Below, piece after piece: positions 7,928 through 16,540 of a DNA stretch of 64,000 bases. The notes beneath the pieces were generated by a model. That model was not told the origin of the DNA and did not search any database. It saw only the letters and a list, made by a program, of their open reading frames with translations. The stretch is taken from NCBI RefSeq assembly GCF_025263265.1, contig NZ_CP079869.1, positions 1,426,001 through 1,490,000 of the forward strand, read 5' to 3'. Position numbers and translations under genes: made by a program. Source of the stretch: Mycobacterium sp. SMC-4. GTDB lineage: Bacteria > Actinomycetota > Actinomycetes > Mycobacteriales > Mycobacteriaceae. Each line of letters opens with the position of its first letter. The stretch's first letter is position 1.

Positions 7928-9313
7928 ATGTCCCGGCCCGCCGAGGCAGTACAGCGCGTCATCAAGGCCTACGACGTGCGTGGCCTCGTGGGCTCCGAAA
8001 TCGACGAGCAGTTCGTCAGCGAGGTCGGTGCCGCGTTCGCCCGACTGGTCCGTGCCGACTCCACCCAGGTGGTCATCGGCCACGACATGCGCGCGAGTTC
8101 CCCGACGCTGTCGGATGCCTTCGCCGACGGCGTGCTGGCCCAGGGGCTGGACGTGGTGCGCATCGGTTTGGCCTCCACCGATCAGCTGTACTTCGCCTCC
8201 GGCCTGCTCGACTGCCCGGGCGCGATGTTCACCGCCAGCCACAACCCGGCCGCCTACAACGGCATCAAGCTGTGCCGCGCCGGCGCCAAACCGGTCGGCA
8301 AGGACACCGGGCTGATCACCATCAGCGACGAGGTGATCACCGGCGTCCCCGGTTATGACGGTCCGCGCGGCACCCTCTCCGACCGTGATGTGCTCGCCGA
8401 CTACGGTCAGTTCCTGCGGTCGCTGGTCGACATCGACGCGGCGCGTCCGCTGCGGGTCGCCGTCGATGCCGGCAACGGCATGGCCGGCCACACCACTCCG
8501 GCCGTGCTGGGATCGATCCCGTCGATCACCCTCGAACCGCTGTACTTCGAACTCGACGGCACTTTCCCCAATCACGAGGCCAACCCGCTGGACCCGGCCA
8601 ACCTGGTCGATCTGCAGTCCTACGTGCTCGAGACCGGGGCCGATATCGGATTGGCATTCGACGGCGACGCCGACCGCTGCTTCGTCGTCGACGAAAAGGG
8701 CCAGGCCGTCTCACCGTCGGCGGTCACCGCGCTGGTCGCCGCCCGCGAACTGACCCGCGAGATCGGGGCGACCGTGATCCACAACCTGATCACCTCGCGC
8801 GCGGTGCCCGAGCTGGTGACCGAGCGCGGCGGCACACCGGTGCGATCCCGGGTCGGCCACTCCTACATCAAGGGGCTGATGGCCGAAACCGGGGCGATCT
8901 TCGGTGGCGAGCACTCCGCGCACTACTACTTTCGCGACTTCTGGGGCGCCGACTCCGGGATGCTGGCCGCGCTGCACGTGCTGGCCGCGCTCGGTGAACA
9001 GGACCGGCCGCTGTCGGACATGATGGCCGACTACCAGCGCTACGAGGCTTCCGGCGAGATCAACTACACCGTGACCGATGCGCCCGCGGTCGTCGACTCG
9101 GTGCTGCAGGCATTCGTCAGTCGCACGCACGCCATCGACCACCTCGACGGGGTGACCGTCGACCTCGGTGACGGCAGCTGGTTCAACCTGCGTATGTCCA
9201 ATACCGAACCGCTGCTGCGGCTCAACGTCGAGGCCCGGACCGTCGAGGACGTCGCCGCTCTGGTCGACGAGATTGGTGCCCAGATCACCTCGGGGACAAA
9301 GGAACTGACGTGA
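7928..9313 (+). CDS. manB/pmmA: Phosphomannomutase/phosphoglucomutase
   Basis: The 461-residue alpha-D-phosphohexomutase carries all four family loops: catalytic serine in TASHNPAAYNGIK (Ser about 104), the Mg2+ loop DGDADR (about 245), the sugar loop GGEHSAHYYFRD, and the phosphate loop SNTEPLLRLN near the C-terminus. It interconverts mannose-6-P and mannose-1-P (and probably glucose phosphates), feeding GDP-mannose made by the guanylyltransferase at 1241. A GGAG ribosome-binding site (AAGGAGCACT) precedes ATG 7928. It is first in a coupled trio with the SIS protein and ManA. Confidence 0.94.
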   Translation: MSRPAEAVQRVIKAYDVRGLVGSEIDEQFVSEVGAAFARLVRADSTQVVIGHDMRASSPTLSDAFADGVLAQGLDVVRIGLASTDQLYFASGLLDCPGAMFTASHNPAAYNGIKLCRAGAKPVGKDTGLITISDEVITGVPGYDGPRGTLSDRDVLADYGQFLRSLVDIDAARPLRVAVDAGNGMAGHTTPAVLGSIPSITLEPLYFELDGTFPNHEANPLDPANLVDLQSYVLETGADIGLAFDGDADRCFVVDEKGQAVSPSAVTALVAARELTREIGATVIHNLITSRAVPELVTERGGTPVRSRVGHSYIKGLMAETGAIFGGEHSAHYYFRDFWGADSGMLAALHVLAALGEQDRPLSDMMADYQRYEASGEINYTVTDAPAVVDSVLQAFVSRTHAIDHLDGVTVDLGDGSWFNLRMSNTEPLLRLNVEARTVEDVAALVDEIGAQITSGTKELT

Positions 9314-10425
9314 ACGCGGGTTCGCTGTCGGCCGCGGTCGTGGATCTCGATGACACCGAGGGTCTGCTGACCGCCGACCGCGACGGTCTGCTGCGGGCCG
9401 CGTCGATGGCCGGCGCGCAGGTCCGCGCCACCGCGGCCGCGCTCGACGAAGGCGTTTTCGATTCACTGCGCGCCGACGGCCCGCCGCGCACCGTGGTGTG
9501 GGTGGCCGGACGGGGCAACGCCGAGACCGCGGCCGCGCTGCTGGCCGCGCTGCTGGGCGGGACGATCGGCGCGCCCCTGGTGGTCGCGGCCGAGGCGCCG
9601 CCCTGGCTCGGCGCACTGGACGTGCTGATCGTCGCCGGTGACGACCCCGCTGACCCCGCCCTGGTCTCGGCGGCTGCCACCGGGGTTCGCCGCGGCGCCC
9701 GCGTCGTCGTCGTGGCCCCCTACGAAGGCCCGCTGCGCGACGCGACCGCGGCCCGCGCGGTCGCGCTGCCGCCACGGCTGCCCGTGCCCGACGACTTCAC
9801 GCTGGTGCGTTACCTCGCTGCCGGCCTGGCCGTGCTGCTGACCACCGCGCCCGGGTTCACCGTCGACCTGAGTGCGCTGGCCGACGAGCTCGACGACGAG
9901 GCGCTGCGCAACAGCGCCGCCCGAGACACCTTCACCAATCCCGCCAAGGAACTGGCCCAGCGGATGATCGGCCGTGATGTCGTGCTCGCCGGTGACACCG
10001 CCCCGATGCGGGCGCTGGCCCGGCACGGTTGCGCGGTGATGTTGCGGCTGGCCTACCGGTCGATCGGCGCAGCCGGGCTGGCCGATGTGCTGGTGGCCCT
10101 GGCCGGCGGGTGGGGGAGCGCCGGCGGCGCGGCCCCTTCGATCTTCCACGACGACGAGTTCGACGGGCCGTTGCCGGACCGCACCCGCACCGTGGTGCTG
10201 ACCACCGACGCCGACCGGCCGGCGGTGTCGGCGCGGTTGCGCGGTTTCGACGACGTCGACGTGATCAACGCCGGCGACGTGCCAGACATCGGGGCGAGCA
10301 GGGGGAATCAGGAGGCGCCGGGTTCAGCAGCGATGCCCGCGACCGCGCGTCCTGAGCAACAAGTTGCGCTGTTGGCCGTTCGCCTGGAGATGGCGGCGGT
10401 CTATCAGCGGTTGATTCGAGGTTGA
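9310..10425 (+). CDS. SIS-domain phosphosugar-isomerase-like protein (TobH / Rv3256c type)
   Basis: A 371-residue alanine-rich protein starting GTG inside the stop of the phosphohexomutase (GTGA), so coupled to it. The layout resembles SIS phosphosugar isomerase-like domains: VVWVAGRGNAETAAALLAALLGG, then LDVLIVAGDDPADPAL, and later NPAKELAQRMIGRDVVLAGDTAPMRALARHG. It always sits between phosphomannomutase and manA in mycobacteria, suggesting a role in sugar-phosphate metabolism, but no activity is assigned. It ends just before manA. Confidence 0.8.
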   Translation: MNAGSLSAAVVDLDDTEGLLTADRDGLLRAASMAGAQVRATAAALDEGVFDSLRADGPPRTVVWVAGRGNAETAAALLAALLGGTIGAPLVVAAEAPPWLGALDVLIVAGDDPADPALVSAAATGVRRGARVVVVAPYEGPLRDATAARAVALPPRLPVPDDFTLVRYLAAGLAVLLTTAPGFTVDLSALADELDDEALRNSAARDTFTNPAKELAQRMIGRDVVLAGDTAPMRALARHGCAVMLRLAYRSIGAAGLADVLVALAGGWGSAGGAAPSIFHDDEFDGPLPDRTRTVVLTTDADRPAVSARLRGFDDVDVINAGDVPDIGASRGNQEAPGSAAMPATARPEQQVALLAVRLEMAAVYQRLIRG

Positions 10426-10430
10426 GGCGA

Positions 10431-11657
10431 GTGCATCTGCTGAGGGGAGCGGTGCGGACCTACGCGTGGGGTTCGCGAACCGCGATTGCCGAGTTCACCG
10501 GGGCGCCCAGTCCGACGCCCCATCCCGAGGCCGAACTGTGGTTCGGTGCGCACCCCCATGATCCGGCCTATCTGCAGACCGGTGACGGGGAGCGCTCGTT
10601 GCTCGACGCGGTGCGGGGCAATCCCGAAGGGGAACTGGGTGCTGCGCTGCGGGGCCGGTTCGGCGACACGTTGCCCTTCCTGGTCAAGGTGCTCGCCGCC
10701 GGCGAACCGCTGTCGTTGCAGGCCCACCCCAGCACCGAACAGGCGATCGAGGGATTCGAGCGCGAAGACCGCCTCGGCATTCCGGTGTCGGCGCCCAACC
10801 GCAATTACCGCGACCGCAGCCACAAGCCCGAAATCATCGTCGCGCTCAGTCAATTCGAAGCGCTGGCCGGGTTCGCGCCGGCGGCCCGCTCGGTGGAACT
10901 GATGCGGGCTCTCGATGTCGCCGAGCTCGACCCGTACATCAACCTGCTGTGCGGACAGCCCGACGCCGACGGCCTGCGGGCGCTGTTCACCACGTGGATC
11001 ACCTACCCGCAGCCCGACCTCGAGGGACTGGTGACCCGGGTACTCGACGGCGCGATCAGCTATGTGTGTTCCGGTGCAACAGAATTCGCGCGTGAAGCCA
11101 GGACCGTGCTGGAGCTCGGTGAACGCTATCCCGGCGACGCCGGTGTGCTGGCCTCCCTGCTGCTCAACCGGCTGTCGCTGAACCCCGGTGAGGCGATCTA
11201 CCTGCCGGCGGGCAATCTGCACGCCTACCTCGAGGGAGTCGGAGTCGAGGTGATGGCGAACTCCGATAACGTGTTGCGTGGTGGTTTGACGCCCAAGCAC
11301 GTCGATGTTCCGGAACTGCTGCGGGTGCTGGACTTCGAGCCCGCCCGCGAGTTGCTGGTGCCGACCGAGCTGCGCGGGGACGGCGCCGAACTGGTGTACC
11401 GCACCCCCGCGCCGGAGTTTGCAGTGTCGGTGCTGACCGTCGACGGGGATCGCCTCCGGCACGAAATCGACGCCCCCACCGAACATGACGGCCCGCAGAT
11501 CTTGCTGTGCACCCAGGGAACGGTGACGGTGTTCGCCAAGGGTGATTCGGTCACCATGCAGCGGGGTGCGGCGGCATGGGTGGCCGACGACGAGGGTCCG
11601 ATCCGGTTGTCAGCTCAGGAGCCCACCCGGTTGTTCCGCGTCACCGTCGGGTTCTGA
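10431..11657 (+). CDS. manA: Mannose-6-phosphate isomerase, class I
   Basis: The 408-residue type I phosphomannose isomerase interconverts fructose-6-P and mannose-6-P. Zn-binding and active-site elements are visible: AELWFGAHP, LQAHPS, HKPEIIVAL, and EVMANSDNVLRGGLTPKH. GTG 10431 gives the same N-terminus (xxLLRGAxRTYAWGS) and length as the M. tuberculosis protein; TTG 10422, overlapping the upstream stop, is an alternative. With the phosphohexomutase at 7928 and guanylyltransferase at 1241 it completes the path from fructose-6-P to GDP-mannose within this window. Confidence 0.93.
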   Translation: MHLLRGAVRTYAWGSRTAIAEFTGAPSPTPHPEAELWFGAHPHDPAYLQTGDGERSLLDAVRGNPEGELGAALRGRFGDTLPFLVKVLAAGEPLSLQAHPSTEQAIEGFEREDRLGIPVSAPNRNYRDRSHKPEIIVALSQFEALAGFAPAARSVELMRALDVAELDPYINLLCGQPDADGLRALFTTWITYPQPDLEGLVTRVLDGAISYVCSGATEFAREARTVLELGERYPGDAGVLASLLLNRLSLNPGEAIYLPAGNLHAYLEGVGVEVMANSDNVLRGGLTPKHVDVPELLRVLDFEPARELLVPTELRGDGAELVYRTPAPEFAVSVLTVDGDRLRHEIDAPTEHDGPQILLCTQGTVTVFAKGDSVTMQRGAAAWVADDEGPIRLSAQEPTRLFRVTVGF

Positions 11658-12982
11658 ACCCGTTCGGCGGCCCACAGTCGCAGATTGTGCTTGACGGTGC
11701 GACCGATCAGTTTCCCCGAGGGCACCATGTAGAGGCTGTCGAGCAAACTGAATCGCCGCAGAAACCATTCGGCCAGAACAGGATCGGTCTCCGCGGCGCC
11801 GAGGAATTGGTCGAATAGCGCGCCCACAGGTCGATACCACCACGGTGCGAAGCCCGCAGCCCCGTGCATCGTGTGATCGCCGATCGCGTTCATCGTCCAC
11901 ACCGGGTAGGTGCGCTTGGCGACGGCTCGCGCGAACGTCGTCGCGATGTCGTCTTCCGGGCCCTGCAGTGCCCGCCGTAGCTGGGCGGCCTGTAGCGAGG
12001 TCATCGTCATACCTTGGCCGAAAGTGGGATTGAAGCTCGCGACCGCGTCGCCGAACGGCAGGATGCCCGCCGGGAAGCGGTCGAGTTTGTCGTAGCGACG
12101 CCACCGGCTGGTCGGGTACTTGTGCAGCGCCACCTCCGAAATTGGCTGCGCCTGGCCGAGAGCCTCGCTGATGTGGGGCGGCAGTACTTCTGCGGCCAGC
12201 GCGCGCATGCCGTCGAAATCTCTGGGCGGTGCCACTTTCGCGACTCCGAACGTGGTCAGACCCCAGGTGCCGTCCTCGTAACAGAGCATGCCCAAGCCCA
12301 GGGGCTGCGCGCGCGATGCTCCGGCCACCACCACCTTCTCGGCGATCAGACCGTCGGGAATATCCAGCGCCACACTGGCATAGCCGATACCGACATGCAC
12401 CGTGTTCTCCTGTGGGCGCTCAAAACCCCACTGCTGCAACCAGGCCGGCAGTCGGGTGCCCCGGCCCGTCGCGTCGACGACCAGATCGGCATCGATTGTC
12501 GCACCGTCGTCGGTGCGCACGCCTGTGACGCGGTGACCGTCGGACACGGGTTCGTCGACGCCGCGGTGCAGCACCGTGACGTTGGGCAGACTGGTCACCC
12601 GCCGACGGATCTGCCACTCCAGGTACGGCCGGCTGGGCACGTAGGCGGTGAACTCGTCCTGCAGACGGTGCGCCGTGCCGAGCACATGGCCGGCCGCACC
12701 GAAGTGGATGCAGTCCGGCCGGTTCTCCAAGATCGGCACGCCGGCGGCCACCAGGTCGTCGAGCAGTCCGGGAAACAGTGACTCGAACTCCTGCGCGCCG
12801 CGTGCCATCAGCAGGTGCACGTGGCGTCCCTGCGGGACGGCCGGCCGGTGACCGGGTTGATCGGGCAGCGTGTCGCGTTCGAGCACCGTGACGCGATCAG
12901 CGAAGTCCGACAGCACCGTGGCCGCACAGCATCCGCCCAGACTGGCCCCGATGACGACCGCGTGTTTGAAAGTCCGCCCCAT
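11615..12982 (-). CDS. FAD-dependent oxidoreductase/monooxygenase-like protein (Rv3254 type)
   Basis: About 455 residues. The N-terminal FAD motif is HAVVIGASLGGCCAATVLSDFADRVTVLERD, the second Gly-rich part is LVVDATGRGTRLPAWL, and the GD motif is LPFGDAVASFNPTFGQGMTM. This places it with group A flavoprotein hydroxylases or geranylgeranyl-reductase-like enzymes; the substrate is unknown. ATG 12982 puts the Rossmann strand near the N-terminus; ATG 13015 adds 11 residues. It overlaps the 3' end of manA by 43 bases in convergent orientation and diverges from the permease at 13039. Confidence 0.82.
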   Translation of the reverse strand: MGRTFKHAVVIGASLGGCCAATVLSDFADRVTVLERDTLPDQPGHRPAVPQGRHVHLLMARGAQEFESLFPGLLDDLVAAGVPILENRPDCIHFGAAGHVLGTAHRLQDEFTAYVPSRPYLEWQIRRRVTSLPNVTVLHRGVDEPVSDGHRVTGVRTDDGATIDADLVVDATGRGTRLPAWLQQWGFERPQENTVHVGIGYASVALDIPDGLIAEKVVVAGASRAQPLGLGMLCYEDGTWGLTTFGVAKVAPPRDFDGMRALAAEVLPPHISEALGQAQPISEVALHKYPTSRWRRYDKLDRFPAGILPFGDAVASFNPTFGQGMTMTSLQAAQLRRALQGPEDDIATTFARAVAKRTYPVWTMNAIGDHTMHGAAGFAPWWYRPVGALFDQFLGAAETDPVLAEWFLRRFSLLDSLYMVPSGKLIGRTVKHNLRLWAAERVQNPTVTRNNRVGS

Positions 12983-13038
12983 GGGGTGAAGGTAGTCCGA
13001 TACATTCCGCTTCAAACATGACGAAATGAGGACGGCCG

Positions 13039-14544
13039 ATGACCGCGGAGCCGACGGCGCCGATCCCCAGCAGGTGGCGCACCAAATCGGTAGAGCAGTC
13101 GATTGCCGACACCGACGAGCCCGACACCAGGCTGCGCAAGAACCTCGGCTGGTGGGACCTGACGGTCTTCGGGGTCTCGGTGGTGATCGGCGCCGGCATC
13201 TTCACGATCACCGCGTCCACCGCTGCCAACATCACCGGCCCGGCCATCTCGGTGTCGTTCATCCTGGCTGCCATCGCGTGTGGGCTGGCCGCGCTGTGCT
13301 ACGCCGAGTTCGCCTCGACGGTGCCCGTCGCCGGCAGCGCCTACACGTTCTCCTACGCCACCTTCGGCGAGTTCGTGGCCTGGATCATCGGCTGGGACCT
13401 GATCCTGGAGTTCGCCGTCGCGGCGGCGGTGGTGGCCAAAGGGTGGTCCAGTTATCTGGGCACGGTGTTCGACTTCGGCGGCGGTATCACCGAAGTCGGT
13501 GGGCTGCAACTGGATTGGGGCGCGCTGCTGATCATCGCGTTCGTCACCGCCATCCTGGCGTACGGCACCAAGCTGTCGGCCGGGGTGAGCCTGGCCATCA
13601 CCGTGGTCAAGGTCGCGGTGGTGCTACTGGTGGTGATCGTCGGATCGTTCTACATCAAGGCCGCCAACTTCACCCCGTTCATCCCGCCCGCCGAGCCGGG
13701 CGAATCCGGCCGCGGCAGCGGCGGCGTCGAGCAGTCGTTGTTCTCGCTGCTGACCGGCGCCGAGGGCAGCAACTACGGCTGGTATGGCCTACTGGCCGGC
13801 GCGTCGATCGTGTTCTTCGCCTTCATCGGTTTCGACATTGTCGCGACCACCGCCGAGGAGACAAAGAATCCCCAACGCAACGTGCCGCGCGGCATCCTGG
13901 CCTCGTTGGGCATCGTCACCGTCCTCTACGTCGCTGTCGCTGTTGTGCTGGCCGGCATGGTCAGCTACCGGGACCTGCGCGAGGAGCCGACGAAGAATCT
14001 GGCCACTGCCTTCGCGATGAACGGCGTGGACTGGGCGGCCAAGGTGATCTCGATCGGTGCGCTGGCCGGGTTGACCACCGTGGTGATCGTGTTGGTACTG
14101 GGCCAGACCCGGGTGTTGTTCGCGATGTCGCGCGACGGGCTGCTGCCGCGCCAGCTGGCGCGCACCGGGTCGCGCGGCACACCGGTGCGCATCACGCTGC
14201 TGGTCGGATTCGTGGTGGCGGTCACCGCGACGGTCTTCCCGATCGGCAACCTCGAAGAGATGGTCAACATCGGCACGCTGTTCGCGTTCGTCATGGTCTC
14301 GGCAGGGGTGATCGTGCTGCGGCGCACCCGCCCGGACCTCAAGCGCGGATTCCGGGCGCCGTGGGTTCCGCTGCTGCCGATCCTGGCGATCATCGCGTGC
14401 GTGTGGCTGATGCTGAACCTGACCGGACTGACCTGGATCCGGTTCGGCATCTGGATGGCCCTCGGTGTGGCGGTGTACTTCCTCTACGGTCGCCGGCATT
14501 CACTGCTCGGCAAACGCGCCGCAGCTACGACGCCCACCCGCTGA
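13039..14544 (+). CDS. APC-superfamily amino acid permease (Rv3253c type)
   Basis: The 501-residue protein has about 12-14 hydrophobic helices, starting with LTVFGVSVVIGAGIFTITA, the glycine-rich first APC helix that contacts the substrate. The signature GFDIVATTAEETKNPQRNVPRGI (here FIGFDIV...EETKNPQRN) is typical of the cationic amino acid transporter branch. It likely imports basic or related amino acids across the cytoplasmic membrane. ATG 13039 is preceded by GAGGACGG. The C-terminus is cytosolic and basic. It overlaps the small gene at 14525 by 20 bases, convergently. Confidence 0.9.
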   Translation: MTAEPTAPIPSRWRTKSVEQSIADTDEPDTRLRKNLGWWDLTVFGVSVVIGAGIFTITASTAANITGPAISVSFILAAIACGLAALCYAEFASTVPVAGSAYTFSYATFGEFVAWIIGWDLILEFAVAAAVVAKGWSSYLGTVFDFGGGITEVGGLQLDWGALLIIAFVTAILAYGTKLSAGVSLAITVVKVAVVLLVVIVGSFYIKAANFTPFIPPAEPGESGRGSGGVEQSLFSLLTGAEGSNYGWYGLLAGASIVFFAFIGFDIVATTAEETKNPQRNVPRGILASLGIVTVLYVAVAVVLAGMVSYRDLREEPTKNLATAFAMNGVDWAAKVISIGALAGLTTVVIVLVLGQTRVLFAMSRDGLLPRQLARTGSRGTPVRITLLVGFVVAVTATVFPIGNLEEMVNIGTLFAFVMVSAGVIVLRRTRPDLKRGFRAPWVPLLPILAIIACVWLMLNLTGLTWIRFGIWMALGVAVYFLYGRRHSLLGKRAAATTPTR

Positions 14545-14707
14545 GCCCGGGCGCCACACCGCCGGGCGCCGGCCCGGTCGACGGCGAGGTTCTGCCCAAC
14601 TGTGCAGCGAATGGACTGCACACGTGGCACAGGCTGGCGTTCAAGGTCGGATAGCCGCAGGCCGGGCAGCAGGATGCGGGTGCCGGACCAGGGGTGAACG
14701 CTGGCAT
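14525..14707 (-). CDS. Small cysteine-rich zinc-ribbon-like protein, 60 residues
   Basis: Not recognised as a named family. The protein has CCPACGYPTL followed by CHVC, a CxxC...CxxC arrangement suited to a zinc knuckle, then a Pro/Gly-rich tail. It is preceded on the minus strand by GAGAGGAG six bases before ATG, a near-perfect ribosome-binding site, which is the main reason to accept it as real. It lies convergent to the permease and divergent from alkB, on the other side of the alkB promoter palindromes. M. tuberculosis has nothing annotated here as far as I recall. Confidence 0.55.
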   Translation of the reverse strand: MPAFTPGPAPASCCPACGYPTLNASLCHVCSPFAAQLGRTSPSTGPAPGGVAPGLSGWAS

Positions 14708-14781
14708 TGCTGCTCCTCTCGTCGATGCCGATTTGTTACCCCGTCGGCCGATATTTACTCCTCAACAAATTTGAATCCTTC

Positions 14782-14836
14782 TGTTTTACAAAACATGCTT
14801 TTGTGTCTAGACATCCGACAAATACCGCTCTATAGT
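14782..14836 (+). promoter_or_regulatory. alkB promoter with two palindromic operators
   Basis: TAGACA at 14808-14813 and TATAGT at 14831-14836 with a 17-base spacer form a strong promoter reading into alkB. A perfect palindrome GTCTAGAC (14805-14812) overlaps the -35, and a second perfect palindrome TGTTTTACAAAACA (14782-14795) lies just upstream. The TetR-family gene that ends the alkB operon is the obvious candidate ligand-responsive repressor, as for AlkX in related actinobacteria. The local AT-richness contrasts with the flanking coding DNA. Confidence 0.6.
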
Positions 14837-14879
14837 CAAGGTCGAGCCAGTGATCGCACTCACAGGAGGAGGCAACCCG

Positions 14880-16097
14880 GTGACCATGCAAGACACACCG
14901 CAGATCGACGTGGAGCAGTGGCGTGACAAAAAGCGCTACCTCTGGCTGATGGGGCTCATCGCCCCCACCGCGCTGTTCGTGATGCTGCCGCTGGTGTACG
15001 CGTTCAACCAGTTCGGCTGGCACGGTGCGGCGCAGGTGCCGTTCTGGATCGGCCCGATCCTGCTGTTCATCCTGTTGCCGACGCTGGACCTGTTGTTCGG
15101 CCCGGACGGGCAGAACCCGCCCGACGAGGTGATGGAGCGGCTGGAGAACGACAAGTACTACCGCTATTGCACCTATCTGTACATCCCGTTCCAGTACGCC
15201 AGCGTCATCCTCGGCGCCTACCTGTTCACCGCGTCGGACCTGAGCTGGCTCGGCTTCGACGGTGCGCTGAGCTGGCCGGCCAAGATCGGTCTGGCGCTGT
15301 CGGTGGGCCTGCTCGGCGGGGTGGGGATCAACACCGCGCACGAAATGGGCCACAAAAAGGAGACATTGGAGCGCTGGCTGGCCAAGATCACCCTGGCGCA
15401 GACCTTCTACGGGCACTTCTACATCGAGCACAACCGCGGACACCACGTGCGGGTGGCCACTCCCGAAGACCCGGCCTCGGCGCGCTTCGGTGAGACGTTC
15501 TGGGAGTTCCTGCCGCGCAGCGTGATCGGTGCGCTCAAGTCCGCCTGGGAGCTGGAGGCCAAGCGCCTGGAGCGCGCCGGCAAGAGCAAGTGGCACTGGT
15601 CCAATGACGTGCTCAACGCGTGGGCGATGTCGGCGGTGCTCTACGGCGCGCTGGTCGCGGTGTTCGGCTGGGCGCTGATTCCCTACATCCTGATCTCGGC
15701 GGTGTTCGGCTTCTCGCTGTTGGAGACGGTCAACTATCTCGAGCATTACGGTCTGCTCCGGCAGAAGCTGGAGAACGGTCGCTACGAGCGTTGCGCGCCG
15801 GCGCACAGCTGGAACTCCGACCACATCGTCACCAACCTGTTCCTGTACCACCTGCAGCGGCACAGCGATCATCACGCCAACCCCACCCGGCGCTACCAGA
15901 CGCTACGCAGCATGGAGGGTGCACCGAACCTGCCCAGTGGCTACGCGTCGATGATCACGCTGACCTACATCCCGCCGCTGTGGCGCAAGGTGATGGACCA
16001 CCGGGTGCTCGACCATTACGACGGCGATTTGAGCCGCATCAACATCCACCCGCGGGTGCGTGACAAGGTGCTGGCCCGCCACGGAGGCCGCGGGTGA
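14880..16097 (+). CDS. alkB: Alkane 1-monooxygenase
   Basis: Integral-membrane di-iron hydroxylase of 405 residues that oxidises the terminal carbon of n-alkanes using electrons from rubredoxin. The histidine boxes HEMGHKKE, EHNRGHH and LQRHSDHH plus NSDHIVTN are all intact, spaced among about six membrane helices. GTG 14880 follows AGGAGGAGG by about eight bases; GTG 14850 has no such site and ATG 14886 is also possible. The stop overlaps the start of the first rubredoxin gene (GTGA). Expression is probably alkane-inducible through the TetR gene downstream. Confidence 0.95.
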   Translation: MTMQDTPQIDVEQWRDKKRYLWLMGLIAPTALFVMLPLVYAFNQFGWHGAAQVPFWIGPILLFILLPTLDLLFGPDGQNPPDEVMERLENDKYYRYCTYLYIPFQYASVILGAYLFTASDLSWLGFDGALSWPAKIGLALSVGLLGGVGINTAHEMGHKKETLERWLAKITLAQTFYGHFYIEHNRGHHVRVATPEDPASARFGETFWEFLPRSVIGALKSAWELEAKRLERAGKSKWHWSNDVLNAWAMSAVLYGALVAVFGWALIPYILISAVFGFSLLETVNYLEHYGLLRQKLENGRYERCAPAHSWNSDHIVTNLFLYHLQRHSDHHANPTRRYQTLRSMEGAPNLPSGYASMITLTYIPPLWRKVMDHRVLDHYDGDLSRINIHPRVRDKVLARHGGRG

Positions 16098-16255
16098 ACG
16101 GCTACCGCTGCCCGGGGTGTGACTACGTCTACGACGAGGCCAAAGGTGCGCCGCGGGAAGGCTTCCCGCCCGGCACGCCGTGGGAGGACATCCCCGAAGA
16201 CTGGTGCTGTCCGGACTGCGCGGTGCGCGAGAAGCTCGACTTCGAACCGGTGTGA
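16094..16255 (+). CDS. rubA: Rubredoxin RubA
   Basis: A 53-residue rubredoxin starting GTG inside the alkB stop (GTGAACGGC). The two Fe(Cys)4 knuckles are YRCPGCDYVYDEAKG and CCPDCAVREKLDF, with GTPWEDIPEDW between them. It carries electrons from rubredoxin reductase to AlkB. The coupled start suggests balanced synthesis with the hydroxylase. The reductase is not in this window. Confidence 0.93.
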   Translation: MNGYRCPGCDYVYDEAKGAPREGFPPGTPWEDIPEDWCCPDCAVREKLDFEPV

Positions 16256-16262
16256 ACCCCCG

Positions 16263-16341
16263 TTGAGACTGCGCTCAGGGCGCAAAGTGCGAGTGCGCCT
16301 CGCCCTGAGCGCAGTCTCAAACGCCCTGAGCGCAATCTCAA
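16263..16341. repeat. Three-armed inverted repeat between the rubredoxin genes
   Basis: A perfect 20-bp inverted repeat has its left arm at 16263-16282 (starts TTGAGACTGCG) and right arm at 16301-16320, with an 18-base loop. A third arm at 16322-16341 repeats the right arm with one substitution (GCAGTC to GCAATC). The left arm can pair with either right arm, giving two mutually exclusive hairpins. It lies in the 105-base gap between rubA and rubB and could attenuate rubB and the TetR gene or be a dispersed palindromic repeat. Confidence 0.75.
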
Positions 16342-16360
16342 TCCACAGAAAGGAAGAGCG

Positions 16361-16540
16361 ATGGACTACAAGCTGTACGTCTGCGTGCAATGCGGCTTCG
16401 AATACGACGAAGCCAAGGGCTGGCCCGAAGACGGCATCGCCCCGGGCACCCGCTGGGACGACATCCCCGAGGACTGGAGCTGCCCGGACTGCGGCGCGGC
16501 CAAGTCGGACTTCGACATGGTCGAAGTCGCGCGGCCGTGA
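16361..16540 (+). CDS. rubB: Rubredoxin RubB
   Basis: A 59-residue rubredoxin, second electron carrier of the alkane hydroxylase operon. Cysteine pairs are [13 protein letters not shown] and [11 protein letters not shown]; the middle reads [17 protein letters not shown] clear AAAGGAAGAG site precedes ATG 16361. It resembles the AlkG2-type rubredoxins able to serve AlkB more than RubA does, by the fuller spacing. Its stop overlaps the GTG start of the TetR gene. Confidence 0.93.
   Translation: MDYKLYVCVQCGFEYDEAKGWPEDGIAPGTRWDDIPEDWSCPDCGAAKSDFDMVEVARP

Noticed and set aside
6878..8575. Very long minus-strand frame through 8575
   Set aside because: Only the part up to 7300 (or 7342) looks like a protein family; the upstream part is antisense to the DUF3499 and phosphohexomutase genes.
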